This document shows positions 1 through 11,606 of a stretch of 64,000 bases of DNA, in pieces (position 1 is the first letter of the stretch; the number at the start of each line of letters is the position of its first letter). A model generated the notes under the pieces. That model had not been told where the DNA came from and searched no databases. It worked only from the letters and a program-made list of their open reading frames with translations. The position numbers and the translations under genes are program-made. This stretch comes from Rotaria socialis (taxonomy: Eukaryota > Rotifera > Eurotatoria > Philodinida > Philodinidae): positions 62,001 to 126,000 of the forward strand of contig CAJNYU010002841.1 of the NCBI GenBank assembly GCA_905331475.1. Reading direction: 5' to 3'.

Positions 1-3000
1 CTCGGACAAGAAGTCACGGCTTCTTATACGCGTGATCAAATAACTGTCCTGTTAACACGAGCCAATGCAGATATTGAAAAGCCAGAACTTGATGTTATTA
101 CAGGTATTAGAGATGAACATTGATTTGAAATGATTTATAAAATTCAGGATATGTCATTTAAATTAATTCCCCTTTAATATTCAACGAATAAGCCCAGTAG
201 CGTAACTTACGGTCAGTAATGAGTAAGACATTTAATTTTATTAAAGTATAAGTTTTTCAAGAGAATAAACATAAATAGAATGTATTCATCATATTTTTAA
301 CAGTATATGTAGAGAATGATCTATGCAGCCGATAGGAGTTGTCATTCTTATTATAAATGGATATAAATTTTGAATTAATTGAAAAAATCGTTCAGAAGAT
401 TCAAACAAAGATCTATCGTCTGTATCGTTAGACGTAATTCATCACATTGACAAAATCTATCAAGTATGTAAACAGTTCGTATATGAATAAAAATCCATTT
501 ATGAATTGGAATCTTATATTATTTCATTCAAATACTTGAGAGAATTATTCATAGAAAATTACGAGTGATAATATTTTGTATGAATTACTAACTATCATAC
601 ATGGTGACTTTCGTTTCGGTGTGTCGTCAATTTTTTCAGTCGATTCTACTATTTTTTCTATCGATTTAATCTACCAACTTAAGGAAATTTTCTTGATCTA
701 TCTATAACTTTTAGATTCTGTTGTTAATCATAAACTCTAATCTTTAATTTTTTTCTTATCTAAAAGTCTCAATACTACTTTAAGATTATCAAGTGTATTC
801 ACTGTGATAGAATTGATTTTCCATCATGATGCTTATATTTTAAATTGATAGCTATACTTATTTCACGTTATTTATTACTCGTACTAGTTTTTTTTTATAT
901 AGGTGTACTTTCATTACGTAAGAAAACTGTCAAAGATGCTATGACATGGTTGCCTGATGTAGTTATGCTTGAAAAAAATCGTAAAACAGATGCTGAACTA
1001 TTAATGGAAGTTCATAAACATGGTTTTTCACGTATACCAGTTTATTCAAGTGAAAAGTTAGCATGAGACTTCTATACAAGGAAAGAATTTCAATTCATAT
1101 TTTTCTAGATCAAATGTTATTGGAATTGTTAAATTACGAGATTTTGCTTTGATTACTCCTGAACAATATCAATTAACTGTTAAACAGCTAATGGAATTTC
1201 ATACTCGTATGTAATTTATATATTAACTATTAATCGTAACTAAAATCATAAACTAGATCCATATGGTTATACCAAAACAACAGATTCATTATACAATTTA
1301 ATGCAAGAATTTCTTAAATGTAAAACATCTAAATATCAATAATTTTTATTTTCATTTCGTTCTGTTTTAGCACGATGGCATATTGCTCTTGTACAAGAAT
1401 TACGCAATGAAGAAGATAATGTAGATCCAGTATATGTAACTGTTGGTGTTATTACACTAGAAGATGTTATTGAAGAAATGCTTCAAAGAGAAATTATTGA
1501 AGAAGCTGACTTCTTTAGTGAATACTACACAAAAAGTACAGATCCGTCATATTAGAAAAATATTTGTGTATTTTTAGCTGATAATCGTCGTAAAATTCAA
1601 CGTAAAAGAGCAAAAACAATGGATTATACAGCATTGGTCAAACGACCAGTAAAAGGTTTTAGTTCAATAGTTTTTCTTTATTTTAGATTTTTAGAAATAT
1701 AAAATAAATTTTCTATTCCATCTTGTACAATGAAATATTGATGTAAACATGGAGTTTTCTACTGCGAGTAGCCTTTGCTTTAGTATAAACTAGAGAAAAT
1801 CAACAAAATTTTTATTCTCATCGCATTCTAACGGTTCTATCGTATTGAGTCGTTTTTCAATACACTTCAAACCAATAACTTCTATGTTTCATTAGTTAAA
1901 AATGTTTCTCTTGTAAAAATTGACTAAATTGAAATCTCAAGCAACACAAGCATGTAACTGCAGAGTACTAACGGTAATGAGTAGAGGATAGAGAATTCAG
2001 TCATTCTCACAATAAGAGATTCCATGTACCTGATTACATTTCATAATTTTAGAATTTTCCTATAGATGATGAGTATTTCAATTTCAACCAGTTCTTTTTT
2101 CTTAACATAAAAAAAGAAGAAAACCTAATTACATCATATTCATATTCAGGCACTTCCACTCGAAATAATACATATTCGTCATTTTCAGTCAGCATATCGA
2201 ATTCAATACATTCAATAAAAGTTAAAACATCATTTTTTCAGCTATTTCATATTTTTCCTCTTAAAACAGTTCTATCAAGCATTTGCATTTTCTTTTTAGG
2301 TCCATCAATAAGTCCTCAATTAAAAGTTGCTGTCTTTCAATTTTTAAGTACAAGTAAATATGACTCATTTTTAAATTATTTCATATTTTAAGGCTTTATG
2401 GGTTAGATCAATTCAGATGCATAATTAGCACATATCTATTCACTCATAGAAGATCTATTTCATAACAAAGTTACGAAAAGCTGTAAAAGTACAGATTGTA
2501 TGATGTTTCATTTAGATGTTCAACAATTTACATCCGGTTTTATTTCTCATGAAATTTTAAAAGTTCTTCTCAATTATAATGTATATGCCATGATCAAAAG
2601 TCAAACTAATCAAAAATCACATTCAATTTATTTATATAAGAAAGGTTTTCGTTATGAATTGTTTACATTAGTTATGCAAGGCAATGCAACATTAGAATCT
2701 GGTGTTGAACATATTATGTCAACAGTTGGACCATTTTGTTGTTTTGCTGCAACAGCATTATTAGCTGAAAATAAAACTGTAAAAGATGTTCATCACTTTC
2801 TTGATGATCTATTTACAATCGATTCCAGCAACGATAATAAAACAAATTTACTCGATGAAATTTCATCAATCTTTATTCCGGATTATAATTTAATTGTCAA
2901 TAGTGAATTACAAGTTTTACAAATTCATCGTCTCGTCTGGTTAGCTGCTGTTCGTGCAACACAACGGCAACGTGGAAATGATCAATATTATAGACGTATG

Positions 3001-3703
3001 CAACCCGAACTATTATTATCAAATTCACTCGATGAAATCGTAAGGCTTGTGTTGTTCATAGATATTTTCTTCAAAGAAAAAAATCGATAACTATTTTATA
3101 GTCATCAATAACTAGTGTACCAATTGATAAAACAAATTTGACGGATTTTCAACGCATATTTCTTAATGAAAAAGATTTAAGACGAACGGCTAACGGCATT
3201 GATCATAGAAATACTCAAACATCTTCATCGGTCTTTGAAGTTGTTCATTCAATAACAATAGGTGATACAATGGATAAAATTGAAAAAAATCAAGAACAAA
3301 CTGTTAACATCGATGGAAGTATTCAATTTGAGCAACCAAAATGTTCATCAAAAACAATCATGTATAATCCACTTTTGTTAAGTATACAGAGTTATGATGA
3401 AACAATGGCAAATGGATCTTATAATGGAAATTATCATAATTTTAGTAACTTAACTAGTTTAAAAGATGGTGGATTTAATTCAAGTATGAATATTGATAGA
3501 ATGTTTGATGATGCTCAAGAACATGTAAATATTTTTCTTTCTCTTCTTCTTCTTCTTCTTCTAAGTTATCAAAGTCAATTAAGAATGAAATGGATAGTAC
3601 CATGATAATGGATGAGAGATTTATACGATTTTCGAATCTGAATAAATCTAAATCGAATCAACTACCTACTAAAATGGAACTTTTCAGTTACAGATCAACT
3701 TGA
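1..3703 (+). CDS. CNNM: CNNM-family (ancient conserved domain/cyclin M) metal transporter, 3' part; 5' end outside window
   Basis: CNNM proteins are membrane proteins that move or sense Mg2+; the visible part is the cytosolic regulatory half. Exons: 1-103, 903-1056, 1109-1206, 1257-1319, 1371-1535, 1578-1655, 2300-2353, 2516-3039, 3102-3524, 3566-3703. They join in phase to 599 residues and a TGA stop. The first exon reads LGQEVTASYTRDQ, the stretch linking the DUF21 membrane domain to the CBS pair. The CBS pair follows (TVKDAMTWLPDV, SRIPVY, then VGVITLEDVIEE). The cyclic-nucleotide-binding homology domain starts around ISPQLKVAVFQFL and runs through exon 8. Low-complexity acidic and Ser/Asn-rich sequence ends the protein. 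The final 41 bp intron has a (CTT)n pyrimidine tract. The DUF21 domain must lie upstream of position 1. The family is clear; which CNNM subtype is not. Confidence 0.93.
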
Positions 3704-3721
3704 GTTTCAGTATTTTTCGAA

Positions 3722-3727
3722 AATAAA
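3722..3727 (+). promoter_or_regulatory. Poly(A) signal AATAAA of the CNNM gene
   Basis: An AATAAA hexamer lies 19 bp after the CNNM stop codon, followed by further AT-rich sequence. Inferred from position only. Confidence 0.5.
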
Positions 3728-4882
3728 TAATAAATAGATGAATTTTTGATTTGATCATGTATACCAAAAGTACCAACTATCAGCGAAAGAAACGTTTCAT
3801 ATGCATCCAGCTGATTCTGAAGTTGGATCCGAATGGAAAATATCTAAAATTAAGTTTTCCGATTGCACTTAGACTACACTAACTTGTAGTTATTCGAAAT
3901 ATGGGATATTACTGTGTGCAGTGGAAATCAAAACTTTCAATAATTCGTACTATATTATCTTCGATATTATTTTCTGTTAAGTAGCTAAGATATTCTGAAG
4001 ACTACAAAACTTGCCTATCGACCATATTTCAAATTCTAATTCTTATCTTCATTCTTTTTCCTATTCATAACTTATCCTATAAATAAATATGCAATAGAGT
4101 TACCTTAATTCTATACAAAAATTCCTGTACTACAATCTTTTTGTTTACATATTCTCTTTGAATGTCTAAAATATGAACTGAAAAATGATTATTTATTTTA
4201 ATTAACCAAATCACGAGATTAACTAGATAAATAGAAAACATAACTTTCATTTCAAAAAGTTCTATGTATTTATTATCGTTATTTATTTCTGTATTTAGAA
4301 AATAGATGATAAACAAATACAAGCATTATTAATCAATGAAGTTCATCATACAAATCATATTTCAAAAATTTAGAATCAATCAACAACACATTAATACCCT
4401 TTACTTTAAATTATGTTTCATATTCTTGTTCAAATACAAATATTCTGTTAAATCTTTCATCTCTTTCTCGAAATGAAATTTCTAATAACAACTACGGCGA
4501 TAGAATAAAGTCAATTAATGAAACAAAAACGAGTTTAATCAATGTATATGACTATGAAATACTTATAAGCATAATCCTTTATTTCAAATCAGATAATTTG
4601 TGCTTACATCTAAGAAAAAGTAATACTTCGACAATTGATTTATTTATCAATAGTATAAAGTATATTCAATATATACATCCTATCATCCATTAAATTCCAA
4701 AAAAATGTCAAAGAATTTTCGTACGATAAATTTTAAAATAAAATTTATGAATCGTATTCAATGGTTTCTTATTTTCTGTGCATCAATCTGTTTTTTCTTT
4801 TATAAAATAAAATAAATTTTGAATAAAATGTTATTATATATTTATTCTTTGATTGGAAAAAATAGAAAAAAAGAAAAAGAAT
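3728..4882. other. Gene-free spacer between CNNM and the dynein light chain
   Basis: AT-rich sequence with no open frame that resembles a known protein. Both flanking genes end here (convergent), so it should hold two 3' UTRs. The 81-codon minus frame at 4077-4322 is low-complexity and unconvincing. Confidence 0.6.
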
Positions 4883-5273
4883 TCAAATCGATAATCCATA
4901 AACGGTGACAATAACATACATGGTGGTATTTTCCCAACTAAATACAAAAAATAGAATGAATGAGATTTATTTTTCAAATTTTCTAAAATTCTTACCGAAT
5001 AGTAAATGATTTATCATTTGTATTGTCCCAAAAACATGAAGTTGCTGTATGCAAACCAGCACCATTTTTTTCCATAATTACGCATGATGCAATATATTTA
5101 AAAGACTTATTTGCTTTTGTCAGTGCACTAATTATAGTTTCGACTATATTGGATGTCCATAAATTAACTTTTGTTTTTTGATACAATTGATGTTCGAGAG
5201 TTGATTCAATTGTTTCATTGATAATATTTGATGCGTCATGAACTACAAAAGGTTGTTGATAAATATCATTCAT
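4883..5273 (-). CDS. DYNLT: Dynein light chain, Tctex type
   Basis: This is a light chain of cytoplasmic dynein that binds the intermediate chain as a dimer and helps attach cargo. There are two exons, 5273-4996 and 4937-4883, joined by a 58 bp intron, giving 110 aa, close to the 113-116 aa of animal DYNLT1/3. Family signatures are visible in order: [16 protein letters not shown] near the N terminus, [14 protein letters not shown] in the middle, then [20 protein letters not shown] followed by SCFWD. The second exon supplies the closing strand [17 protein letters not shown]. The start is the first ATG in frame. A pyrimidine-rich TTTTAG occurs about 17 nt upstream and could be a splice acceptor. 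Confidence 0.96.
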
Positions 5274-7514
5274 TTTTTGATTTGAGAAAAATCTAAAAGA
5301 CTATTATCCAAAAAGGTTTTTTCATGAGTTCGTGAGAGTAAAAAAAGGTAAAAATTCATAAGTATATATATATATATATATACATATATACAAGTATAAG
5401 TAGGGTTTTTTCATCATCATCATGATCACGCGCTTACCACAAACAAGTATTCGTTGAGGAAGAAAAAAAAATGTGTATGTGCGTGAAGCACAAAAATTTA
5501 ATGTATGCATTGGTAAAATGCCGATAGTGGCTGCAATTGTTGTTTGAAGAAGAACGGACGGAAAGAGAGAAGAAAAACACCAACATGGTGGTCGTAGTAA
5601 TTTTTAACTGCGTTCACTATTTTTTCAAAATATTGTCTCTATATGTCAATATCGTTGTGTCAATAACGGATTGTTTGGAAGGAGAAATATATATATATAT
5701 ATATAAATCGATTCCAAGCACAACACTAGTCAAATTCATGATTCTATGATATTTAGCAATAGCTAAGCTAATGAAAAAATAAAAACGTTAAGCATTAAAT
5801 TATTTTAGAGGTCAAGCGACTTATTAGGAGTAAAAGTGAAAACAGCAAAAATATGATTCTTTTGCTTCTTTCGATTTCGTATGTTCTGTTGTTTAAAAAT
5901 AGAGATGTAAGTAATAGATGTTGAATTTGCCCCTTAGCAAAAATTAAGTTCTAAGAGTTCCACTTTTTTCTTCGAACTCTAGAATAAAAGGCAAGAAAAC
6001 AACTATATATATATATATATTATGTTACATAAAACAAGTGCTACTCAATATTGTACGAAAAATATCATCATAATTCGTCTCGTTGATCATCAGAAGAGAC
6101 AAAAAGTTTGAATATTAAAAGTCTGTATAAATAGATTACTTTGAATCAGCTGATAATCATGCTCTTTTTCCTATTCAAATGACTACTACTTTTATAAATT
6201 CTATAACTCACTCGTATTACATCATCGTATTAAATAAACGTTTAGCAGAAACTATTATTCAAACATTTAGACTACTAAAGATTCAAGACAATGCGATCTA
6301 TATTTACATGACAAAAAATAATACAATCAGACATAAGTTCTCTACGAAGTCAAAGATTTGAATGAATTTTTGACATCTATTACTAAATAATACCAATACA
6401 TATTGTTTGAAGAAGAAGTATAGATATGTACATTGATTCTTTCGATGCAAGAACATTCATTTTGTCAGATACTACTAATATCTATATTTAGCAATAAAAA
6501 AGTACTACAATCGACTGAGATTGAATAAAGAAAAACGTTTAAAGATTAGATGATTGCTTTTTTATTTGTTTAAAAACGTATCGTTCAAAGTAGAATGAAC
6601 ATTCGAGGGTAGATACCTATTAAAGATGATTAATATGACCGCAAAAACTCGTCGTGATGATTAATTTTATTTGAACTTGAAATATTTCGTCTATTCAACA
6701 ATAAATAATAATATTTTTTTCATTTTTGTTTATCAGAAAAACTGATAAAGCACATACTACATAGTTCACTTTTTCCTTATATTTTTAAAATGAAATTTAT
6801 CACATCAAAATCATACGATTTTGCTCGAATCCAAATAATGTTCTGGGAGTTATTTGTACCCACTTATATGCATGAAAAAATAACTCCATAAGACCTTGAT
6901 TCCTCTTGAACAAATATAACTTCTCAATATTTCCTAAAACCATTCTTTTATGATATATATATCAAGCGACAATATCTAATCTTGCTTTTTATATCAATCC
7001 CCAATGACGTCCTGATATTACTTGAAAGCATTGTCTGTCATGTATGGATGATAAACAAAAGATTCTTTCCTAAAAATGAACATTTGGATGCTTCGAAATA
7101 AACTATGTGAAAAATAAAACTATGGAGATGAATTATAATAATTGCGTAGATTGAAATTTATTCTAATTGAACAGAAGTGAGGAAGACCATTGTGTGCTCA
7201 TTAGACATCATTAATATCAGTTTACAAGTAAATCATAGATGATGGAAGATTTCAGTTTAATATAAATAGTAGATTAACAAAAGTTATTCTTCTCGTTTTG
7301 TATTGTTCTTGTTGTTGTCTTCATCATAATCAAGATACATAAGATACGCATTTTAATTTTATACTCTCGTGAGACGTTAAAAAAAGGATCAATAAGAAAG
7401 AAAGAAAGGAAAAGATAGCAACTAGCAAACACGCTAAATAGGTTCACTTCAGAGTATGCGTGCAGAGCATTAGACGTATCATTTCAGGATTTCATTGCAA
7501 TATTCTTCAAAACA
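5274..7514. other. Gene-free spacer upstream of both DYNLT and the SLC6 gene
   Basis: Divergent intergenic region of about 2.2 kb. Besides the TA tract at 5361 it has two more (AT)n tracts near 5686-5705 and 6004-6020. I see no credible coding sequence. Any promoters here are not recognisable by eye. Confidence 0.6.
5361..5392. repeat. (TA)n microsatellite
   Basis: Alternating TA tract, slightly interrupted by TACATATATA. It lies in the presumed 5' flank of the dynein light chain gene. Confidence 0.9.
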
Positions 7515-10024
7515 ATGGCAACAAATATTCATGACGATGAAAAAATCCGGACTGAAGTTAACATTCAAGAAAGTACGCATACATTAGGATAATCATTTTT
7601 TTTTCTAAAAGTCCAATTCAATAGCAGAACGTGACTATATCTATATGTATATATTTTATACATAGATGTGCATGAAGATATGCTGAAAGATTCAGAAATG
7701 AGAAAGCTGGCAGCTATAACAGATGATATAGATAGTATTAGTCGTCGAACAGGCACTACAGAACAATTGGTTGTAGTCAAGAAATCCTCATCAGCACTAT
7801 TAACTCAACAATCGTCTTCAATACCACGAGACCTATGGACAAATAAAATTGAATTTCTTTTATCAGTTATTGGTTACGTAGTTGATCTTGGTAAGTACAG
7901 CGTATAATAGAAAAACTAAATAACATATAATCGTTCATTGTTCAATTGACAGGTAATGTTTGGCGATTTCCGTATACATGCTATAAGAATGGTGGTGGTG
8001 CATTTTTAATTCCGTACATGATCTTTCTATGTATTCTTGGAATTCCGATGCTGTAAGTATGAACAATTTTTTCTCAACTATTCGATTAGAACTGAGAATA
8101 TCTAATTACTTTGTATTGATAAATACATATATTAAGAATAGCTGAATTTTCTCAATTGTAATATTTCTTTAAAAAAAACGTTGTATTTTGCTTTCGATAG
8201 TTATCTTGAATTATTTCTTGGTCAATTTTATCATTGCGGCAATATTACATTATGGGGTAGAATAGCACCATCCATGAAAGGTATTGGTATAGCATCATTT
8301 TTAATCGTTACTGCTGTTACATTGTTCTATACAACTATCATCGGTAAGAATAAATAAATAGATGTATTTATTATTCTGATATATTATCTTCTGTTTTTCA
8401 TTACAGCACATGCTGTTTTTTATTTATTTGCGTCATTTCGAAGAATTATGCCATGGAGTTTATGTTCTCATTCATGGAATACACGACTTTGTTCGGAACG
8501 TTTGCGTCCAGACGAAATAAATAATCAAACTTTTGGAGATATTCATTCCAATGGATCATTACCGTATATAAATGAATCGAAAATTTCATCAGCTGAAGAA
8601 TATTATGATATCTATATGTTAGGTATAAACCGTTCAACAGGTTTAAATGATTTAGGTTCTATTAAAACTGATTTACTTTTATGTCTTATATCAATATTCA
8701 TTCTTATGTATGTGTGCATTTTTCGCGGAGTCAAAAGTACAGGTAATAAAGAGGCAAAAAAAGAAAAGAAAACTGATGAATTTGAAAAAACAAATATTCT
8801 CTTCTATAATTCTTAGGCAAAGCTGTTTATATCACTGCTGTATTACCTTATATTGTTTTAATAATATTACTTATTCAAGGTCTTAGTTTAGAAGGTTCAC
8901 TAAATGGTATAACTTATTTTTTAAAGCCAACATTTGAAAGATTGAAAGATTTGAAAGTCTGGTATTCAGCAGCGAATCAAATATTTTTTACGCTTGGTTC
9001 TGGTTTATCTGTTTTAACAACTTATGGTTCATACAATATATCAACAAATAATTGTTATTATGATGCGTTAATTGCTGTTGTAGCAAATTTTGCAGCAAGC
9101 TTTCTAGCTGGTTTTGTTGTTTTTTCTGCCCTAGGTCATATGTCATGGCGCTTGAACAAAAATGTAGCGACAGTTGTTGATCAAGGATCAAGTCTATCAT
9201 TTATAGCTTATCCAGAAATATTAGCAACATTTAAATATCCAACATTTTTTTCAATAATATTCTTCTTAATGGTGATTAATCTAGGACTCGATAGTGATTT
9301 TGGTGGTTTAGAAGCTATGTATACAGCATTGAGTGATGAATATGTATTATTAAAGCGTCATAGAAAATGTGGCATGTTCATTATGTGTTGTGTACTTGTT
9401 ATTGCTTGTTTGCCAACAGTTACGTACGGTAAATTATTAAATCTATCGAAATTTTTTTATTTTTTTTATTAATTAGGTGGAAATTATGTTGTACAATATT
9501 TGGATAAATTCTCAACTGGTCCAGCATTAATGCTTGTTGTCATGATGGAAGCAATTGCTGCCAGTTGGGTAAGAATAGTTCCGTCTGTGTTTTTTCTTCT
9601 TCTTCTGATGACCAGTTTCTTTTTAAAGGTTTATGGAATTAATAATATTGCCAATGATATGCGAATACATCTTGGTTTTGAACCGAATTATTTTTTTCGT
9701 TTTACTTGGAAAATTTTATGTCCATTCATTGTTACTTTATTAATGATATTTTCATTAATCTCTTCCGATGAATTAATGTATGGAAATTACCTATATCCAT
9801 CATGGTCAATTGTATTTGGTTGGTGTTTCAATATGACTTTAATTTTACCAATACCAATAGTTATGATTTATGTATTTATACGTTATTCTGATTCAGAAAA
9901 ATCTTTAAGAGAACGTATTTACTTCTTATTTGTACCAACAATAACAAAGCAAAAATTAAAACAACAGGTTGAAAATGGAAATGCATTTATTGTACCATCA
10001 TCACCACCAATTTCACATGTTTAA
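7515..10024 (+). CDS. SLC6 Na+/Cl--dependent neurotransmitter transporter, monoamine (SERT/DAT)-like
   Basis: Predicted plasma-membrane symporter that recovers a transmitter using the Na+ and Cl- gradients. Eight exons: 7515-7572, 7666-7890, 7953-8052, 8201-8343, 8407-8742, 8817-9428, 9477-9568, 9629-10024. They join in phase to 653 aa, the usual SLC6 length. TM1 carries [14 protein letters not shown] (residues 89-102). Asp93 aligns with the amine-binding Asp of SERT/DAT, where GABA and glycine carriers have Gly. The extracellular loop 2 disulfide motif C-8x-C around WNT is present (Cys195, Cys204), with four N-glycosylation sequons nearby. TM8 reads [14 protein letters not shown], keeping the Na2-site Leu, Asp and Ser. 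The 60 bp last intron has no stop and is a multiple of three, so retention would add 20 residues. Substrate specificity is inferred from Asp93 only. It converges with the GPCR gene. Confidence 0.95.
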
Positions 10025-10111
10025 ATGTTGTCTGTGGGTAAAAATATGATTCTCTATATCTCTCTGTATGTCTCCCTATAAATATATATATTTGTATTTT
10101 CTTGTCCTTAA

Positions 10112-10117
10112 AATAAA
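10112..10117 (+). promoter_or_regulatory. Poly(A) signal AATAAA of the SLC6 gene
   Basis: AATAAA 88 bp after the SLC6 stop, within the 179 bp that separate it from the convergent GPCR stop. Confidence 0.55.
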
Positions 10118-10203
10118 CATAATCATATTGATAGATTTTATTTTACTTCGTTTTATACAATCGAAAAGAAAGAAATACTTTGTATGGTATATCACTGTAA
10201 AAT

Positions 10204-11319
10204 TTATGATGCTTGAACTGATGTTAATGTTTCTTGATTAGTTGAACTTGGCAAACGTAATAATGGTAAAGATGGTCTTATCGAGACATTTCTTTCTTTA
10301 TGCTTATCTGCCGTCGTTTGTCCATGAAGATTGGATGATCGACAACAAATAATACCAATAGCAACATCTCGAAAATCTGTTGAAGTTAACCAATAAATAA
10401 TAAATGATGAAACATGACTTGTTGTTGCTAAATTACTTAATCCCATTGTAATTAAATTTCGATGAATTTTGACTCTTTTCCCCAAAAAAATGTAAAATAT
10501 GGCAGAAGGTGATGTAAATGCAATGAAAAATACCGCTATCAATACTAATGTTTTAGTTAAACGGCTACCATCATTTGTTATTGAATTGCGATTTGAATAA
10601 TTTGCGGATGATTGTTTTGCTAGAGAACTTTTTGGCATTTTTGACTTTCGTGTACGTCGCCGAGATTCATCAACGTGACGGATTATATATATATTACATA
10701 AAATCATTAATCCAAATGGAATAAAATTATATAATAATAAATGAGCTATTTCCCAAAATTGAAAGAATGTAGATCGATAGCATGCCACTTGTGTTTTCGT
10801 CTGATTAAATTTATCAACAGAAGCTATATATTTACCATTTACAATCCATGTAGGCGAATTGATAAGAGCCATAAGAAAAATAGTTATCCAACAAATACGA
10901 TGCATAATATGTGGCTTTGATATATATTTTTTTATAGGCCAATTATGATGTAATGAGACACAACGTGTAAATGATGCTAATGTCTTCAGCCATGCGCCAC
11001 ATTCAAGTGAAAAGTAAGCTCCGTAAGATATTAATTTACAAATTAACATTGAATGTTGTTCAAGGTTTTTAATTGCAACATTTTTTTGCCGTTTCCAGAT
11101 AAGTTCTCTGATAACATAATTTAAGTTCCAAGTAAACGGAATGAGAAGTTCAACAAGAGCTAAATATGAAAAAACTATGATGGTTGGATTTGAACGATTA
11201 GGTAAATGCCGTTTGAATATATAAAAACAAAGAAGATTTAATGGGGTACCAGCAAGTATAAGAATAAGAGAGTAAAGACCAAAAGTAAAATATCCGTAAT
11301 AAACTAGTGTATCTATCAT
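10204..11319 (-). CDS. Rhodopsin-like (class A) GPCR, neuropeptide-receptor-like, single exon
   Basis: Predicted seven-pass cell-surface receptor of 371 aa encoded in one uninterrupted frame. TM1 has the conserved Asn in GTPLNLL. TM2 has LALVELL, with Glu where most receptors have Asp. The TM3 Cys (CKLISYG) and an extracellular loop 2 Cys (VACYRS) can form the usual disulfide. The DRY motif is replaced by TRC (FTRCVSLHH). TM6 keeps its Pro in FIAFTSPSAIF but lacks the Trp of CWxP. TM7 ends SSFIIYWLTS, replacing NPxxY and resembling the INFILY variant of peptide receptors. A basic Ser-rich third loop (RRRTRKSK) and a CC pair after TM7, a likely palmitoylation site, are visible. The ligand is unknown. 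Start is the first ATG giving a full TM1. Confidence 0.85.
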   Translation of the reverse strand: MIDTLVYYGYFTFGLYSLILILAGTPLNLLCFYIFKRHLPNRSNPTIIVFSYLALVELLIPFTWNLNYVIRELIWKRQKNVAIKNLEQHSMLICKLISYGAYFSLECGAWLKTLASFTRCVSLHHNWPIKKYISKPHIMHRICWITIFLMALINSPTWIVNGKYIASVDKFNQTKTQVACYRSTFFQFWEIAHLLLYNFIPFGLMILCNIYIIRHVDESRRRTRKSKMPKSSLAKQSSANYSNRNSITNDGSRLTKTLVLIAVFFIAFTSPSAIFYIFLGKRVKIHRNLITMGLSNLATTSHVSSFIIYWLTSTDFRDVAIGIICCRSSNLHGQTTADKHKERNVSIRPSLPLLRLPSSTNQETLTSVQAS

Positions 11320-11575
11320 AGTTAATTATTCTAGAAATAGAACAAGATAGAAAAGCTATTAATTCAAATATTATATGGCAATACAATATTATAATCATTA
11401 GTAATCAATTAGAATAGTTGTCTGTGAATGGTAACGGGTTGCCTATACATTCTTGGATTTTAATTATGTCATTGGTGAAGTTAATGAAACATATAAATAA
11501 TAAAATAACTTCCAAAGAATGTTTGTCATACTTTCATTATTATCAAATTTCGACAATAATGATATTAACAACAAT

Positions 11576-11606
<31 letters not shown>

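Noticed and set aside
4077..4322. 81-codon minus-strand frame, hydrophobic
   Set aside because: Composition is what AT-rich DNA gives by chance (Ile, Tyr, Asn, Lys); no motif.
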